DNA of 26,603 bases from JBDTMC01 sp039934475 (GCA_039934475.1 JBDTMC010000044.1:1-26603); one strand, 5' to 3'; shown: positions 1 to 8,508, counted from the stretch's first letter. The notes: generated by a model from the letters alone, not told the origin. Translations and numbers: made by a program.

Positions 1-1498
1 CAACCTCACCATAGCCCGCCGCGGTTTCGCGATTGAAATTCACCACAAAGACCTTAGGCCGTCCCTGCAGCGGAAGCGTGCGCGTATAGTTCCGCTTCAT
101 GAGGTTTCGCACCAGTACGATGGATTTCTGCTGCGCGCGGTAACCAGCGTCTACAAATTCCTTCTTCGCCACCATAAGCTTCGTGGCCGCAGGATCGGCG
201 TAAGGGTTCTCAAACAAACCCATCGCAAACATCGGCCGCAGCACGCGCCGTACGGATTCGTCGAGGCGGCTCTCTTTTACCGCCCCTTCGCGCACGAGTT
301 CGATGATGTACTTGGGGTCGTTATCGCCCCCGATTTGATCGATGCCCGCTTCCACCAGGCGCGCCTGACGCTGCTTCTCCGAGAGCGTTTCCACGCCCCA
401 CGGCATGTTGCGCAGCCAGTCCGTTATCACCAACCCATCAAACTTGAACTTGCCTCTCAGTAAATCCGTAACAATCACCTTTGAGAAGCTCATGCCCACC
501 GTGTCGGTACCTTCCGGGATGGCATAACCTGGCATGATGGCGCCCGTTCCGGCGCGCAAGGCTGCTTGAAAGGGAATCAGGTGGTGATCGAAGTTATTGC
601 CCGGATACACCTGCCAGCGGCCATAGTCGTTGTGCGGATCCAGACCGCCCTTTACAGGGCCGTCCCCGGGGAAATGTTTGGTCACGCACAGTACGCTGTC
701 CGGTCCGATCTGCTTGCCCTGGAAACCCTCGATATAGGCTGCCACCAACTCGGAGTTCGTCTCCGCATCTTCGCCGAAAGTCCCGCTAATGCGATTCCAC
801 CGTGGCTCACTGGCCGTGTCCGCCATGGGGCCCAGGATCACGCGAATCCCCATGGCGCGCAGTTCCTCGGCGGCGATATGGCCGAACTCGCGAGTGGTCC
901 CCGCGTCGCGAATCGCGCCCAAGCCCAACTGATCGGGCCACTGCGAAATCACCGCCGGCCCTTGCCCCCGGCCTGAGTGCCGAGGATCCGTACTGATCGC
1001 CAAGGGAATTCCTAGCCGCGATCCCTCAGCCACTTCCTGTAGACCGTTATGGAACTTCGCCGTCACCTCCGCAGCCTCGCCCGCAGTCGGCCGCACCAGA
1101 ATCCACCGCACATTGCGTTTCAGAATCAGTTCCGCTGGATTCGGCCGGTCCAAAGGAATGACACCGTCTCGCTGGGGAGGAACAAACGCCGGAGCCCCTG
1201 GCTTCGGTGGGGGAGGAGCGTCGAGGACCACGCCGCCCGGACCGGTGAACCCCATCAGCGAGGAGTGAATCATCAGCCCGGCCTTCTCCTCCAGCCTCAT
1301 CCGCGAAACCAGGTCCGCCACCCGCTTTTCCACCGGCAGACGCCAGTCCTCATAGGGATCCAGCTTGCCGTTCTTGTTGAGGTCTTTAAACGCGATCCCG
1401 CGGGCTTTGAGGACGGGCGCTTTGTGCCCTTGGATGCGAACGGCATTCTGCGCACTCGCTACGAAGCAGAGCAGGAGGAATAAGCCGAACCGCCGCAT
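1..1498 (-). CDS. Secreted glycoside hydrolase family 3 (partial, runs off the left edge)
   Basis: The reading frame is open from an ATG at 1498 to the window edge, giving about 499 residues without the C-terminus. Residues 1-17 form a signal peptide ending in an ASA-Q site, so the enzyme is probably exported. Just after it, residues 39-50 make a complete 12-position EF-hand-like loop (D39, N41, N43, G44, D47, E50), a likely calcium site. The GH3 barrel follows, with the conserved KHFPGDG segment (rc near 680-700) and the nucleophile-type ITDW segment (rc near 440-460). GH3 enzymes are exo-acting beta-glucosidases, beta-N-acetylhexosaminidases or xylosidases, and the substrate cannot be told here. 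The start lies 4 bases after the pckA stop with no clear ribosome site, which suggests coupling or read-through from pckA. Confidence 0.9.
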   Translation of the reverse strand, partial: MRRFGLFLLLCFVASAQNAVRIQGHKAPVLKARGIAFKDLNKNGKLDPYEDWRLPVEKRVADLVSRMRLEEKAGLMIHSSLMGFTGPGGVVLDAPPPPKPGAPAFVPPQRDGVIPLDRPNPAELILKRNVRWILVRPTAGEAAEVTAKFHNGLQEVAEGSRLGIPLAISTDPRHSGRGQGPAVISQWPDQLGLGAIRDAGTTREFGHIAAEELRAMGIRVILGPMADTASEPRWNRISGTFGEDAETNSELVAAYIEGFQGKQIGPDSVLCVTKHFPGDGPVKGGLDPHNDYGRWQVYPGNNFDHHLIPFQAALRAGTGAIMPGYAIPEGTDTVGMSFSKVIVTDLLRGKFKFDGLVITDWLRNMPWGVETLSEKQRQARLVEAGIDQIGGDNDPKYIIELVREGAVKESRLDESVRRVLRPMFAMGLFENPYADPAATKLMVAKKEFVDAGYRAQQKSIVLVRNLMKRNYTRTLPLQGRPKVFVVNFNRETAAGYGEV

Positions 1499-1502
1499 AG
1501 CG

Positions 1503-3104
1503 TTACACCGCGACTGGAGCAGCCGCCAGAATCTGTTCAGCCACATCACCGAACTTTTCGAAATTCTTGCGGAACAGGGCACTCAATTCCGCCGCCGCGC
1601 GGTCATAAGCTTCGCCATCTTGCCACTGGCCGCGGGCATCCAGTAACTCCGAAGGCACTCCCGGACACGTCTCCGGAACCAGCACACCAAATACCGGGTG
1701 CCGGTTCACCGGAACGTCTTCCAGCAATCCTTCGATGGCCGCGTCCACCATGGCGCGTGTATGGGGCAGGCTCATCCGTTGTCCTACGCCATAAGGGCCA
1801 CCTACCCAACCGGTATTCACCAGCCAGCAGGCCACATTGTGCCGCCGCATCTTCTCGCCCAACATCTCCGCATAGACGCTTGGATGGCGCGGAAGGAAGG
1901 GTTCTCCGAAACAGGCGCTAAAGGTCGCCGATGGCTCTTTCCCTAACCCGCGCTCCGTGCCGGCCAATTTCGCGGTGTAGCCACTCAGAAAGTGGTACAT
2001 CGCTTGTTCCGGGGTGAGGCGTGAGATCGGAGGCAGCACGCCAAATGCATCCGCAGTGAGGAAAAGGATGTTGGTGGGGTGTCCGCCCACACCTGGAATC
2101 ACTGCATTGTCGATGAACTCAATCCGATAGGCCGCCCTGGTGTTCTCAGTCAGCGCCTCCGAGTCGAAATCCAGCAGCCGCGTGTCCGAATCGATCGCGA
2201 CGTTTTCCAATACCGTGCCGAACCGGATAGCATTCCAGATCTGCGGCTCGTTCTTTCGCGACAGTCGAATGCACTTGGCGTAACAGCCACCTTCGAAATT
2301 AAAGACGCCGTTGTCGCTCCAGCCGTGCTCATCATCGCCGATCAAGCGCCGCAGCGGATCGGCCGACAGCGTCGTTTTGCCAGTTCCCGACAAACCAAAG
2401 AACAGCGCGGTGTCGCCATTCTTGCCCACGTTCGCCGAACAGTGCATTGGAAATACATTCCGCGCCGGCAGTAGATAATTGAGGATGGTAAAGACGCTCT
2501 TCTTCATCTCGCCGGCGTAACTGGTTCCGGCAATCAGCACCATGCGGCGCTTGAAATTGATGACAATGCAAGTTTCCGACCGCGAACCATCCTCTGTGGG
2601 ATCGGCATGAAACCCTGGTGCGAAGAAGAGCGTAAACTGTGGCTGATGCTCTTCGGTTTCCATGGGATCCGGCCGGATAAACAACTGCCGCGCGAACAAG
2701 GCCAGCCAGGCGCGCTGCGTCACCACCCGAATGGGAAGCGTGTAAGCCGTGTCAGCGCCGGCAAAGCAATCCTGAACAAACAGTTCGCCGCCCTGGAAGA
2801 ACGCCATCATCTTCGAAAACAACCGGTCGAACTGTTCCTCGGACATCGGCTGGTTCACCGAGCCCCAATTCACCGTATCTTCCGTGCCCGGTTCCCGGAC
2901 CACGAATTTGTCTTTCGGCGAACGGCCGGTAAATTGGCCCGTGCGCACTACAAAAGCGCCGCCGCTGGCAAGCATGCCTTCGTGACGTTGAATTGCCTTT
3001 TCGAGGAGTTGAGCGGTTCCGAGGTTCCAGTATGCGATTTGGAGGTTTCGGAGACCCTGATCCTGCAGGCTGTATCTGCTCGGACGGATACCTGTATTCT
3101 GCAT
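1503..3104 (-). CDS. pckA: Phosphoenolpyruvate carboxykinase (ATP)
   Basis: This cytoplasmic enzyme converts oxaloacetate and ATP to phosphoenolpyruvate, CO2 and ADP, the entry step of gluconeogenesis. At 533 residues from the ATG at 3104 it has the normal length for the ATP-dependent family. Visible signatures are the substrate-binding RTGQFTGRSPKDKF segment (residues 54-67), the P-loop GLSGTGKT (237-244) and the metal-binding IGDDEHGW (255-262). A longer frame reaches to 3200, but the extra 32 residues are basic, unlike the family, and overlap the divergent gene at 3136, so the internal ATG is preferred. No good Shine-Dalgarno precedes it. A secreted GH3 gene follows after 4 bases. Confidence 0.96.
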   Translation of the reverse strand: MQNTGIRPSRYSLQDQGLRNLQIAYWNLGTAQLLEKAIQRHEGMLASGGAFVVRTGQFTGRSPKDKFVVREPGTEDTVNWGSVNQPMSEEQFDRLFSKMMAFFQGGELFVQDCFAGADTAYTLPIRVVTQRAWLALFARQLFIRPDPMETEEHQPQFTLFFAPGFHADPTEDGSRSETCIVINFKRRMVLIAGTSYAGEMKKSVFTILNYLLPARNVFPMHCSANVGKNGDTALFFGLSGTGKTTLSADPLRRLIGDDEHGWSDNGVFNFEGGCYAKCIRLSRKNEPQIWNAIRFGTVLENVAIDSDTRLLDFDSEALTENTRAAYRIEFIDNAVIPGVGGHPTNILFLTADAFGVLPPISRLTPEQAMYHFLSGYTAKLAGTERGLGKEPSATFSACFGEPFLPRHPSVYAEMLGEKMRRHNVACWLVNTGWVGGPYGVGQRMSLPHTRAMVDAAIEGLLEDVPVNRHPVFGVLVPETCPGVPSELLDARGQWQDGEAYDRAAAELSALFRKNFEKFGDVAEQILAAAPVAV

Positions 3105-3135
3105 AGGGCCGGTAGGTGATCGTAACCAGCTTATC

Positions 3136-3789
3136 ATGGGATGTATGAACCTTCTGCGCCGGGTCTGGCCGGTGCTTCTCCTCTTCGCGTTGGCGGCCAC
3201 GCTCGGCGCTCAAGTCATTGAGTTTGAGTCCAATGGCCTCACCTTTCTCACCCTCACCAAGGGTGGAGTCACGGTGATGTACGCTCCCCTTCCCACTCGC
3301 ATGAAGGAGTACGCCGCCTTCCAGGTGGCCGTGTCGAACGGCTCGCCTATCGCCTGGAATGTCCGGCCGCCCGATTTTGAATGGCAGCGCTCCGACGGCA
3401 CTTCCGTCGCCGCCGTACCCGCGCGGAGCATCGTTACGGCCATGATCGAACGTGGTAACCGTAACGACGTCATGCACTTGGTGTCTACCTATGAGATGGG
3501 TCTTTACGGCATCACTCGCATCAATTCCACGAATGGGTATGAGCAGCGCCGTCAGGCGGCAATGGCTGAATTGGGGTCTTCCAAGTTAAAAGCCGCCGCT
3601 GCCGCGTCTGCCATTGTTCTCATCGAGACGAAGCTTGCCGCCGGTCAGTCTACCGATGGCGCCATCTTCTTTCATACCCAAGGCAAACCCCTCGGCACGG
3701 GCCGGCTGGTGGTTCATGTTGCCGGCGAAGTCTTCGCTTTCGATGGGGAAATTACCGAACTCCCCCACGGAACCTTGCAGAAACGGTAA
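3136..3789 (+). CDS. Secreted hypothetical protein
   Basis: A 217-residue protein that I do not recognise. Residues 5-25 are a hydrophobic signal peptide ending in a GAQ site, so the mature protein (about 190 residues) is probably periplasmic or secreted. The mature part is mixed alpha/beta in look, with a short Ala-rich stretch (around residues 150-160) and no cysteine pairs or catalytic motif. An ATG three codons later (3145) is an equally good start. The gene is divergent from pckA, with about 30 bases between start codons, so the two promoters must overlap. No partner gene gives a clue to function. Confidence 0.75.
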   Translation: MGCMNLLRRVWPVLLLFALAATLGAQVIEFESNGLTFLTLTKGGVTVMYAPLPTRMKEYAAFQVAVSNGSPIAWNVRPPDFEWQRSDGTSVAAVPARSIVTAMIERGNRNDVMHLVSTYEMGLYGITRINSTNGYEQRRQAAMAELGSSKLKAAAAASAIVLIETKLAAGQSTDGAIFFHTQGKPLGTGRLVVHVAGEVFAFDGEITELPHGTLQKR

Positions 3790-3843
3790 CATTCAGCGCT
3801 AAACCGACTTCTCTCTGAATCCAAATCCCCTCTTTGTGCGTCA

Positions 3844-3873
3844 TTGACAGTAGCGCCGAATTACCCTTATCCT
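3844..3873 (+). promoter_or_regulatory. Sigma-70-like promoter of cysH
   Basis: A perfect -35 TTGACA (3844-3849) is followed after 18 bases by TATCCT (3868-3873), which matches 4 of 6 positions of the -10 consensus. Transcription would begin near 3880, just ahead of the candidate cysH start codons at 3895-3907. This argues against using the TTG inside the -35 box as the start codon. Confidence 0.5.
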
Positions 3874-3897
3874 GATAGGGATTGCGGTGTTACCTTG

Positions 3898-4650
3898 GTG
3901 AATAATTTGCCTAACGAAGCCACGTCGGCTCCCGAAATCCTACGATGGGCCCTCGGCGAGTACGGGAGCCAGTTCGCCATCTCCACCAGTTTCCAGAGTG
4001 AGGGCATGGTCCTAATCGACATGGCCTCGCGGATTTCCAACGACTTCCGCGTCATTACACTCGACACCGGGCGTCTTCCCGAAGAAACACACACCATGAT
4101 TGAGACGGTCTATAACCGCTACGGCGTCCGCGTTGAGATCGCGGCCCCAGATGCGAATGAGGTCTCAGCGATGGTGGCCCAGCACGGCACAAATCTGTTC
4201 TATCACGACGCCGCGCTGCGGATGCTGTGCTGCCGTGTGCGCAAAATCCTGCCACTGGAACGCAAACTGGGCGAACTGGCAGCATACGCCGTTGGTCTCC
4301 GCCGCGCCCAATCCGATTCCCGTTCCTTCGTCCCGAAAGTGGAGCGAAAGGGTACTACGGCGAAGCTCAGTCCCCTAGCCGACTGGAGCAAGGACGAAGT
4401 AGAGGAATACACGACGAAACATCGCGTCCCCCGTCATCCCCTCTACGAGCGCGGCTACACCAGCATCGGTTGCGGCCCGTGTACTCGAGCCACGCTCCCC
4501 GGCGAACACGAACGCGCCGGCCGTTGGTGGTGGGAAGACGGAGTGAAGGAGTGCGGACTGCACTACTCCGCGAATGGCAAGGCTGAGCGCCGCATCGACG
4601 TTCTGTTGCGCGAAGTCCAACAGGCGTGTGCTAACGCGGCGATAGCGTAG
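3898..4650 (+). CDS. cysH: Adenylylsulfate (APS) reductase, iron-sulfur type
   Basis: It reduces activated sulfate to sulfite in assimilatory sulfur metabolism, in the cytoplasm, with thioredoxin as donor. Two cysteine pairs, CCRVRK (C111-C112) and CGPC (C192, C195), are the [4Fe-4S] ligands that separate APS-using enzymes from the cluster-free PAPS reductases. The catalytic C-terminal ECGLH is present (C219). The ATP-PPase-like SFQSEG loop is at residues 31-36. The start is uncertain. GTG 3898 is used here, giving 250 residues. TTG 3907 has a GGTGA sequence 5 bases upstream and may be the real one, and the frame is open back to 3844. No sulfurylase or sulfite reductase gene lies beside it. 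The 3' end faces the lysR end across 15 bases. Confidence 0.93.
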   Translation: MNNLPNEATSAPEILRWALGEYGSQFAISTSFQSEGMVLIDMASRISNDFRVITLDTGRLPEETHTMIETVYNRYGVRVEIAAPDANEVSAMVAQHGTNLFYHDAALRMLCCRVRKILPLERKLGELAAYAVGLRRAQSDSRSFVPKVERKGTTAKLSPLADWSKDEVEEYTTKHRVPRHPLYERGYTSIGCGPCTRATLPGEHERAGRWWWEDGVKECGLHYSANGKAERRIDVLLREVQQACANAAIA

Positions 4651-4665
4651 GCGTCACTGTCCGAA

Positions 4666-5544
4666 TTACAACCGAAGAACACTAATCAAAGCCGAAAGAG
4701 CGGCTGCTTGCTGCCGCCGGCTGGGATAGTAGAGGAAAAAGCCAGGGAAGGGTTGACACCAATCCTGCAGAACCCTCACCAACGTCCCTGTGCCCAAATG
4801 CGGGGAAGCATCTTCTTCCGATAGGAACGCCAGGCCCACACCCTCCAACGCTGCCCGAATTACGAGTTCCAGATCGTCAACCACCAGCGGACCCTCAACC
4901 GCGACCGACAACGATTTCCTGCCTTTCTCAAACTCCCAGCGGTAAACGCCTGCCGAGCCGTGCCGAAAATTGATGCACAGATGGTTGGTCAGGTCTCGAG
5001 GCGATTTGGGCTTGGCGTGCGATTTGAAGTAACGGGGTGAGCCGACGATAGCGGGCCGTTGATCCCCCGAAACGCGGACCGCAATCATATCCTTTTCGAT
5101 GTACTCGCCAAAATGGATTCCGGCGTCGAATCCGCCGGCTACGATGTCCATGCGGCTGTCGTCGGTGGTGATCTCCAGGACAACATCCGGGTAGTCGCGG
5201 GCAAACTGGCCAAGTTTGTCAGTGAGGACGGTTTTCACGGCCAGGCGCGGGACCAGCAAACGCAGCCGGCCCGCCGGCTTGGTCCGCAAACCCGAGACCT
5301 CTTCGAGTGCATCGTGGATATCGGCGAGTGCTGGCCGCAGTCGCGCCAGCAGGTGCTCACCCGCGTCCGTTGGGGCGACACTCCGTGTGGTGCGAGACAA
5401 AAGGCGCACCCCGATGCTCTCTTCGAGCAATCGCATGGCATGGCTGATGGCGGAAGGAGTGACGCCCAAACGCTTAGCCGCGCGGGTGAAGCTCCGCTCT
5501 TCGGCCACCACCAAAAAGGAGGACAGTACGCTGAGATCCGCCAT
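4666..5544 (-). CDS. LysR-family transcriptional regulator
   Basis: At 292 residues it has the normal size for the family. Residues 1-60 are the winged helix-turn-helix (SFTRAAKRLGVTPSAISHAM region), and the rest is the periplasmic-binding-protein-like effector domain. The N-terminus at ATG 5544 fits the family exactly. It is divergent from an SDR/alcohol dehydrogenase/cupin cassette, the usual position of a LysR activator for its target operon, so that cassette is its likely target. No Shine-Dalgarno precedes the start, but a perfect TATAAT lies 6 bases upstream, so the transcript may be leaderless. The effector is unknown. Confidence 0.93.
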   Translation of the reverse strand: MADLSVLSSFLVVAEERSFTRAAKRLGVTPSAISHAMRLLEESIGVRLLSRTTRSVAPTDAGEHLLARLRPALADIHDALEEVSGLRTKPAGRLRLLVPRLAVKTVLTDKLGQFARDYPDVVLEITTDDSRMDIVAGGFDAGIHFGEYIEKDMIAVRVSGDQRPAIVGSPRYFKSHAKPKSPRDLTNHLCINFRHGSAGVYRWEFEKGRKSLSVAVEGPLVVDDLELVIRAALEGVGLAFLSEEDASPHLGTGTLVRVLQDWCQPFPGFFLYYPSRRQQAAALSALISVLRL

Positions 5545-5550
5545 TCATGA

Positions 5551-5556
5551 ATTATA
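5551..5556 (-). promoter_or_regulatory. -10 box of lysR, leaderless spacing
   Basis: Read on the minus strand, 5556-5551 is a perfect TATAAT. Six bases then lead to the A of the lysR ATG (5544), where transcription would be expected to begin. No clear -35 box is visible 16-18 bases upstream, so the promoter may need an activator or have another form. Confidence 0.5.
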
Positions 5557-5593
5557 TTCACAAAGCTTTGCTGATTTTACCGGCTTCACAAAG
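5557..5593. promoter_or_regulatory. Candidate LysR operator: direct repeats and palindrome
   Basis: TTCACAAAG occurs twice on the plus strand, at 5557-5565 and 5585-5593, 28 bases apart. The first copy runs into a perfect 10-base palindrome, CAAAGCTTTG (5561-5570). The second copy overlaps the -35 of the plus-strand promoter. Placement between the divergent regulator and its cassette fits a LysR site that controls both directions. Confidence 0.45.
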
Positions 5594-5613
5594 GTGTGGC
5601 GCGTGGTTATTCT
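5585..5613 (+). promoter_or_regulatory. Promoter of the SDR/alcohol dehydrogenase cassette
   Basis: TTCACA (5585-5590, 5 of 6 to the -35 consensus) is spaced 17 bases from TATTCT (5608-5613, 4 of 6 to the -10). Predicted transcription start is near 5620, with about 45 bases of leader before the SDR ATG. Confidence 0.45.
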
Positions 5614-5664
5614 GTGGATGAGAGTACTGCGCGGGTGTCCTCCAGGCACGAAAGAAACTCCACC

Positions 5665-6435
5665 ATGAAAAAGAATCCGTTGGATTACACAGGGAAAGTG
5701 GCGCTTGTCACCGGCGCCGCCGCGGGTATGGGCCTGGCGACGGCCATCGCCTTCGCGGAGGCCGGCGCCGCTGTGGTCTTGGCTGACGTGCAGGAAGAAA
5801 CCGTAAGCGCCGAGGCTGCCAAGCTGCGTAAAGCAGGACACAAGGCGATCGCCGTCCTCTGCGATGTCACCGACGACGCGCAGGTCAGGCAAATGGTGGA
5901 GCGTGCGGTTTCCGAGTTCGGCCGGTTAGACGCCGCTTTCAATAACGCGGGCGTGATGGCCCGCTTGGCTCCCACCGCCGACAGCACCAGCGAGGACTGG
6001 GACCGTGTGATCAACATCAATCTGCGAGGCGTGTGGAGTTGCATGAAGTACGAATTGCGGCACATGCAGGGTCAGGGCAGTGGAGCGATCGTCAACAACG
6101 CGTCGATTGGAGCCTTGACAGGCAATCCCGGGATCGGTCCGTACATTGCTTCGAAGCATGGCGTTGTCGGCCTAACGCGGACGGCTGCCCTGGAGTACGT
6201 CAAGCACGGCATTCGCGTGAATGCCATCAATCCCGGCCTCATCGATACGCAGATCGCTCGCGATGTCGTGAATGGCGATCCGAGTGCATATGCGGAGTTG
6301 GAGAAGACCGTTCCGCTGGGGCGCGCGGGACGGCCCGAGGAGATCGCTTCGACGGTCCTGTGGTTGTGCAGCCCGGGCGCGAGCTTCGTGGTGGGCCACG
6401 CGCTCACTGTGGATGGCGGAATGACGGTGGGCTGA
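5665..6435 (+). CDS. Short-chain dehydrogenase/reductase
   Basis: A 256-residue classical SDR that oxidises or reduces an alcohol/ketone with NAD(P), in the cytoplasm. The cofactor motif TGAAAGMG is at residues 16-23, NNAG at 93-96, and the catalytic set is S147, Y160 and K164. D41 after the second strand favours NAD(H). The frame is open upstream to 5596, but the ATG at 5665 gives the normal N-terminus. It is the first gene of the LysR-controlled cassette, with an alcohol dehydrogenase 51 bases downstream. The substrate cannot be assigned. Confidence 0.93.
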   Translation: MKKNPLDYTGKVALVTGAAAGMGLATAIAFAEAGAAVVLADVQEETVSAEAAKLRKAGHKAIAVLCDVTDDAQVRQMVERAVSEFGRLDAAFNNAGVMARLAPTADSTSEDWDRVININLRGVWSCMKYELRHMQGQGSGAIVNNASIGALTGNPGIGPYIASKHGVVGLTRTAALEYVKHGIRVNAINPGLIDTQIARDVVNGDPSAYAELEKTVPLGRAGRPEEIASTVLWLCSPGASFVVGHALTVDGGMTVG

Positions 6436-6486
6436 TCTAGCAGTCATTGCCGGGAGCAACGCTAGCGAAAAGATAAGGGAGGAAAC

Positions 6487-7503
6487 ATGCGAGGCACATT
6501 CATCCACGGACCAGGGGATATTCGTTTTGAAGAACGCCCCGATCCAGTTATTGTCGCGCCCACCGACGCCATCATACGAACCTCCGTGACGTGCGTTTGC
6601 GGATCCGATCTGTGGCCTTATCGCGGCGCGAATCCCATCCAGCAGCCGACCCCGATGGGCCATGAATACTGCGGCATTGTTGAAGAAGTGGGCAACGCGG
6701 TGAGGAACGTTAAACCCGGTCAATTCGTCATAGGATCGTTTGCGACATCGGACAACTCATGCCCTAACTGCCTGCAGGGCTACCAATCGTCGTGCGTGCA
6801 GCGGGAATGGATCAGCGCCGCGCAGGCTCCCTACTTGAGGGTGCCTTTGGCGGATGGCACCTTGGTTCCGACGCCCGAACTGCCGTCGAACGACATGCTC
6901 CCTAGCTTCCTCACGCTTTCCGACGTGATGGGCACAGGCTGGTTCGCCGCCGATGCTGCCAACGTAAAGCCGGGCGCGACGGTGGTGGTGGTGGGCGATG
7001 GCGCGGTCGGCCTATTGGCTGTCCTCTCTGCGAAGCTGTTGGGTGCGGATCGCATCATCGTCATGAGCCGTCATGAGAAACGGCAGAAGCTCGCGACGGA
7101 GTTCGGCGCGACCGACATTGTTACGGAACGCGGCGCTGAGGGCGTGGCGCGCATCAAGGACCTGACTCGCGGCGGTGGCGCGGATTCCGCGCTGGAATGC
7201 GTCGGGACGCAGGAGTCGATGCAGCAGGCGATTCAGTCGGTGCGCCCCGGCGGGTGGGTGTCGTATGTGGGTGTTCCGCATGGCGTGAATCTGGATGGCG
7301 CGCAGTTGTTCTTTGGGCATGTTCATTTGCACGGCGGTCCTGCTCCGGTGCGCCGCTATCTGCCGCAGTTGATTGATCAGGTGTTTGCCGGCAAAATCAA
7401 CCCGGGCAAGGTCTTTGATCTGGAACTGCCACTGGAGCAGGTCGCCGAAGGGTATCGGGCAATGGATGAACGGCGAGCCATCAAAACTTTGCTGCGGCCT
7501 TGA
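6487..7503 (+). CDS. Zinc-dependent alcohol dehydrogenase, medium-chain family
   Basis: This 338-residue protein probably oxidises an alcohol with NAD(P). The catalytic zinc ligands C38 and H59-E60 are present, and the Rossmann motif GDGAVG is at residues 170-175. The structural-zinc loop has C92, C95 and C103 but Asp89 where the first cysteine usually stands, a variant seen in related dehydrogenases. A strong AGGGAGG ribosome site precedes the ATG. The C-terminus is intact, and its TGA overlaps the start of a decayed carboxymuconolactone-decarboxylase-like frame, which suggests that a deletion joined the two. Confidence 0.94.
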   Translation: MRGTFIHGPGDIRFEERPDPVIVAPTDAIIRTSVTCVCGSDLWPYRGANPIQQPTPMGHEYCGIVEEVGNAVRNVKPGQFVIGSFATSDNSCPNCLQGYQSSCVQREWISAAQAPYLRVPLADGTLVPTPELPSNDMLPSFLTLSDVMGTGWFAADAANVKPGATVVVVGDGAVGLLAVLSAKLLGADRIIVMSRHEKRQKLATEFGATDIVTERGAEGVARIKDLTRGGGADSALECVGTQESMQQAIQSVRPGGWVSYVGVPHGVNLDGAQLFFGHVHLHGGPAPVRRYLPQLIDQVFAGKINPGKVFDLELPLEQVAEGYRAMDERRAIKTLLRP

Positions 7504-8065
7504 ACCCGAGGCGCAACTATCTGACCGGAGAGATGGCACAGCACATGAACTTTGCGCTCGACAACGGCGTGAAGCCTCGCGAACTCTCGGAGATCATTAC
7601 CCATCTCGCGTTCTACTCGGGCTGGGCGAACGCTATGTCGGCCGTAGCCGTTGCGAAGGATGTTTTCGCCACGCGCACGATCGGCGTCGACCAGCTTCCC
7701 GCTGCGTCGCCCCAGCTTCTCCCGCTCAACCAGGAAGGCGAGAACCAGCGCGCCACCAGCGTGCAGCAACAGTTTGGCGCCGTCGCGCCTGGCATCGTTC
7801 AGTACACCACTGATGTTTTGTTCCAGGATCTCTGGCTGCGGCCTGACCTCGCACCACGCGACAGAAGCCTGGCCACAGTCAGCGCGCTCATCGCTAACAA
7901 TCAGGCAGCGCAAATGTCGTATCATCTCAACCGGGCGATGGATAACGGACTGACCCACACCGAGGCGGGAGAGATGATCACTCACCTTGTGTTCTACGCC
8001 GTTGGCCGAACGCCTTCTCGGCGCCGACGGTGGCAAAAGACGTGTTCGAAAAGCGCCCGCACTGA
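7500..8065 (+). pseudogene. Carboxymuconolactone decarboxylase-like gene, 5'-truncated and frameshifted
   Basis: Two CMD-type domains can be read. The first begins abruptly in its middle (about residue 13 of the frame from TTG 7500: AQHMNFALDNGV, then ITHLAFYSGWANAMSAV). Its usual preceding segment is missing, so roughly 50 codons appear deleted right after the ADH stop codon. The second domain is intact from RSLATVSALIA to ITHLVFYA. There the frame is lost: between GCC (7998-8000) and TGG (8003-8005) only two bases, GT, remain where GGT is expected. In the +1-shifted frame the normal ending WPNAFSAP through AKDVFEKRPH follows, with a TGA at 8063-8065. Intact relatives are small alkylhydroperoxidase/decarboxylase-fold proteins often found in such cassettes. 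The frameshift could be a sequencing error, but the missing 5' part could not. Confidence 0.8.
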
Positions 8066-8079
8066 AGCGAGGAACACCT

Positions 8080-8508
8080 ATGGAAATCAAACCAGCAGGA
8101 TCGCAAGCATCGATGAAAGGCCCTGCCGAGTGGTTCACCGGACACGTACGCGTGGACCCGCTCGTCCAGGCGCATCCGCCGGCGCGTGTCGCGGCGGCCG
8201 CTGTCACTTTCGAGCCGGGTGCGCGCACGGCCTGGCACACCCATCCGCTCGGCCAAACTCTCATCGTGACGGCAGGTAGCGGTTGGGCGCAGCGCGAGGG
8301 TGGCCCTGTGGAGCAGCTTCGTCCAGGCGATGTCGTCTGGTTCCCGCCCAGTGAAAAGCATTGGCACGGAGCGACTGCGACAACGGGAATGACTCACATC
8401 GCCATCCAGGAGAGCCTCGACGGAAAGGCAGTGGAATGGATGGAGCATGTGAGCGACGCCGATTACCGGGCACGCGAAACCAACGAAACGTCGTCCGTGC
8501 AAAAGTGA
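8080..8508 (+). CDS. Cupin-domain protein
   Basis: A single-domain cupin of 142 residues. Metal-binding cupin motif 1 (HTHPLGQTLIV, around residues 54-64) and motif 2 (PGDVVWFPPSEKHWHG, around 84-99) are both complete, so a metal-dependent small-molecule enzyme or a binding protein is likely. A GAGGAA site lies 6 bases before the ATG, which fixes the start. It follows the broken CMD gene by 14 bases. SDR, ADH, CMD and cupin genes are often clustered, but the pathway here is not identified. Confidence 0.88.
   Translation: MEIKPAGSQASMKGPAEWFTGHVRVDPLVQAHPPARVAAAAVTFEPGARTAWHTHPLGQTLIVTAGSGWAQREGGPVEQLRPGDVVWFPPSEKHWHGATATTGMTHIAIQESLDGKAVEWMEHVSDADYRARETNETSSVQK

Noticed and set aside
3844..3897. 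TTG start at 3844 giving a longer CysH
   Set aside because: This TTG is the first half of a perfect TTGACA -35 box, has no ribosome site, and the added residues do not look like the family N-terminus.
7377..8264. Open frame of 295 codons on the minus strand
   Set aside because: It is antisense to the ADH end, the CMD relic and the cupin, has a low-complexity Arg/Ala-rich composition and no recognisable domain.
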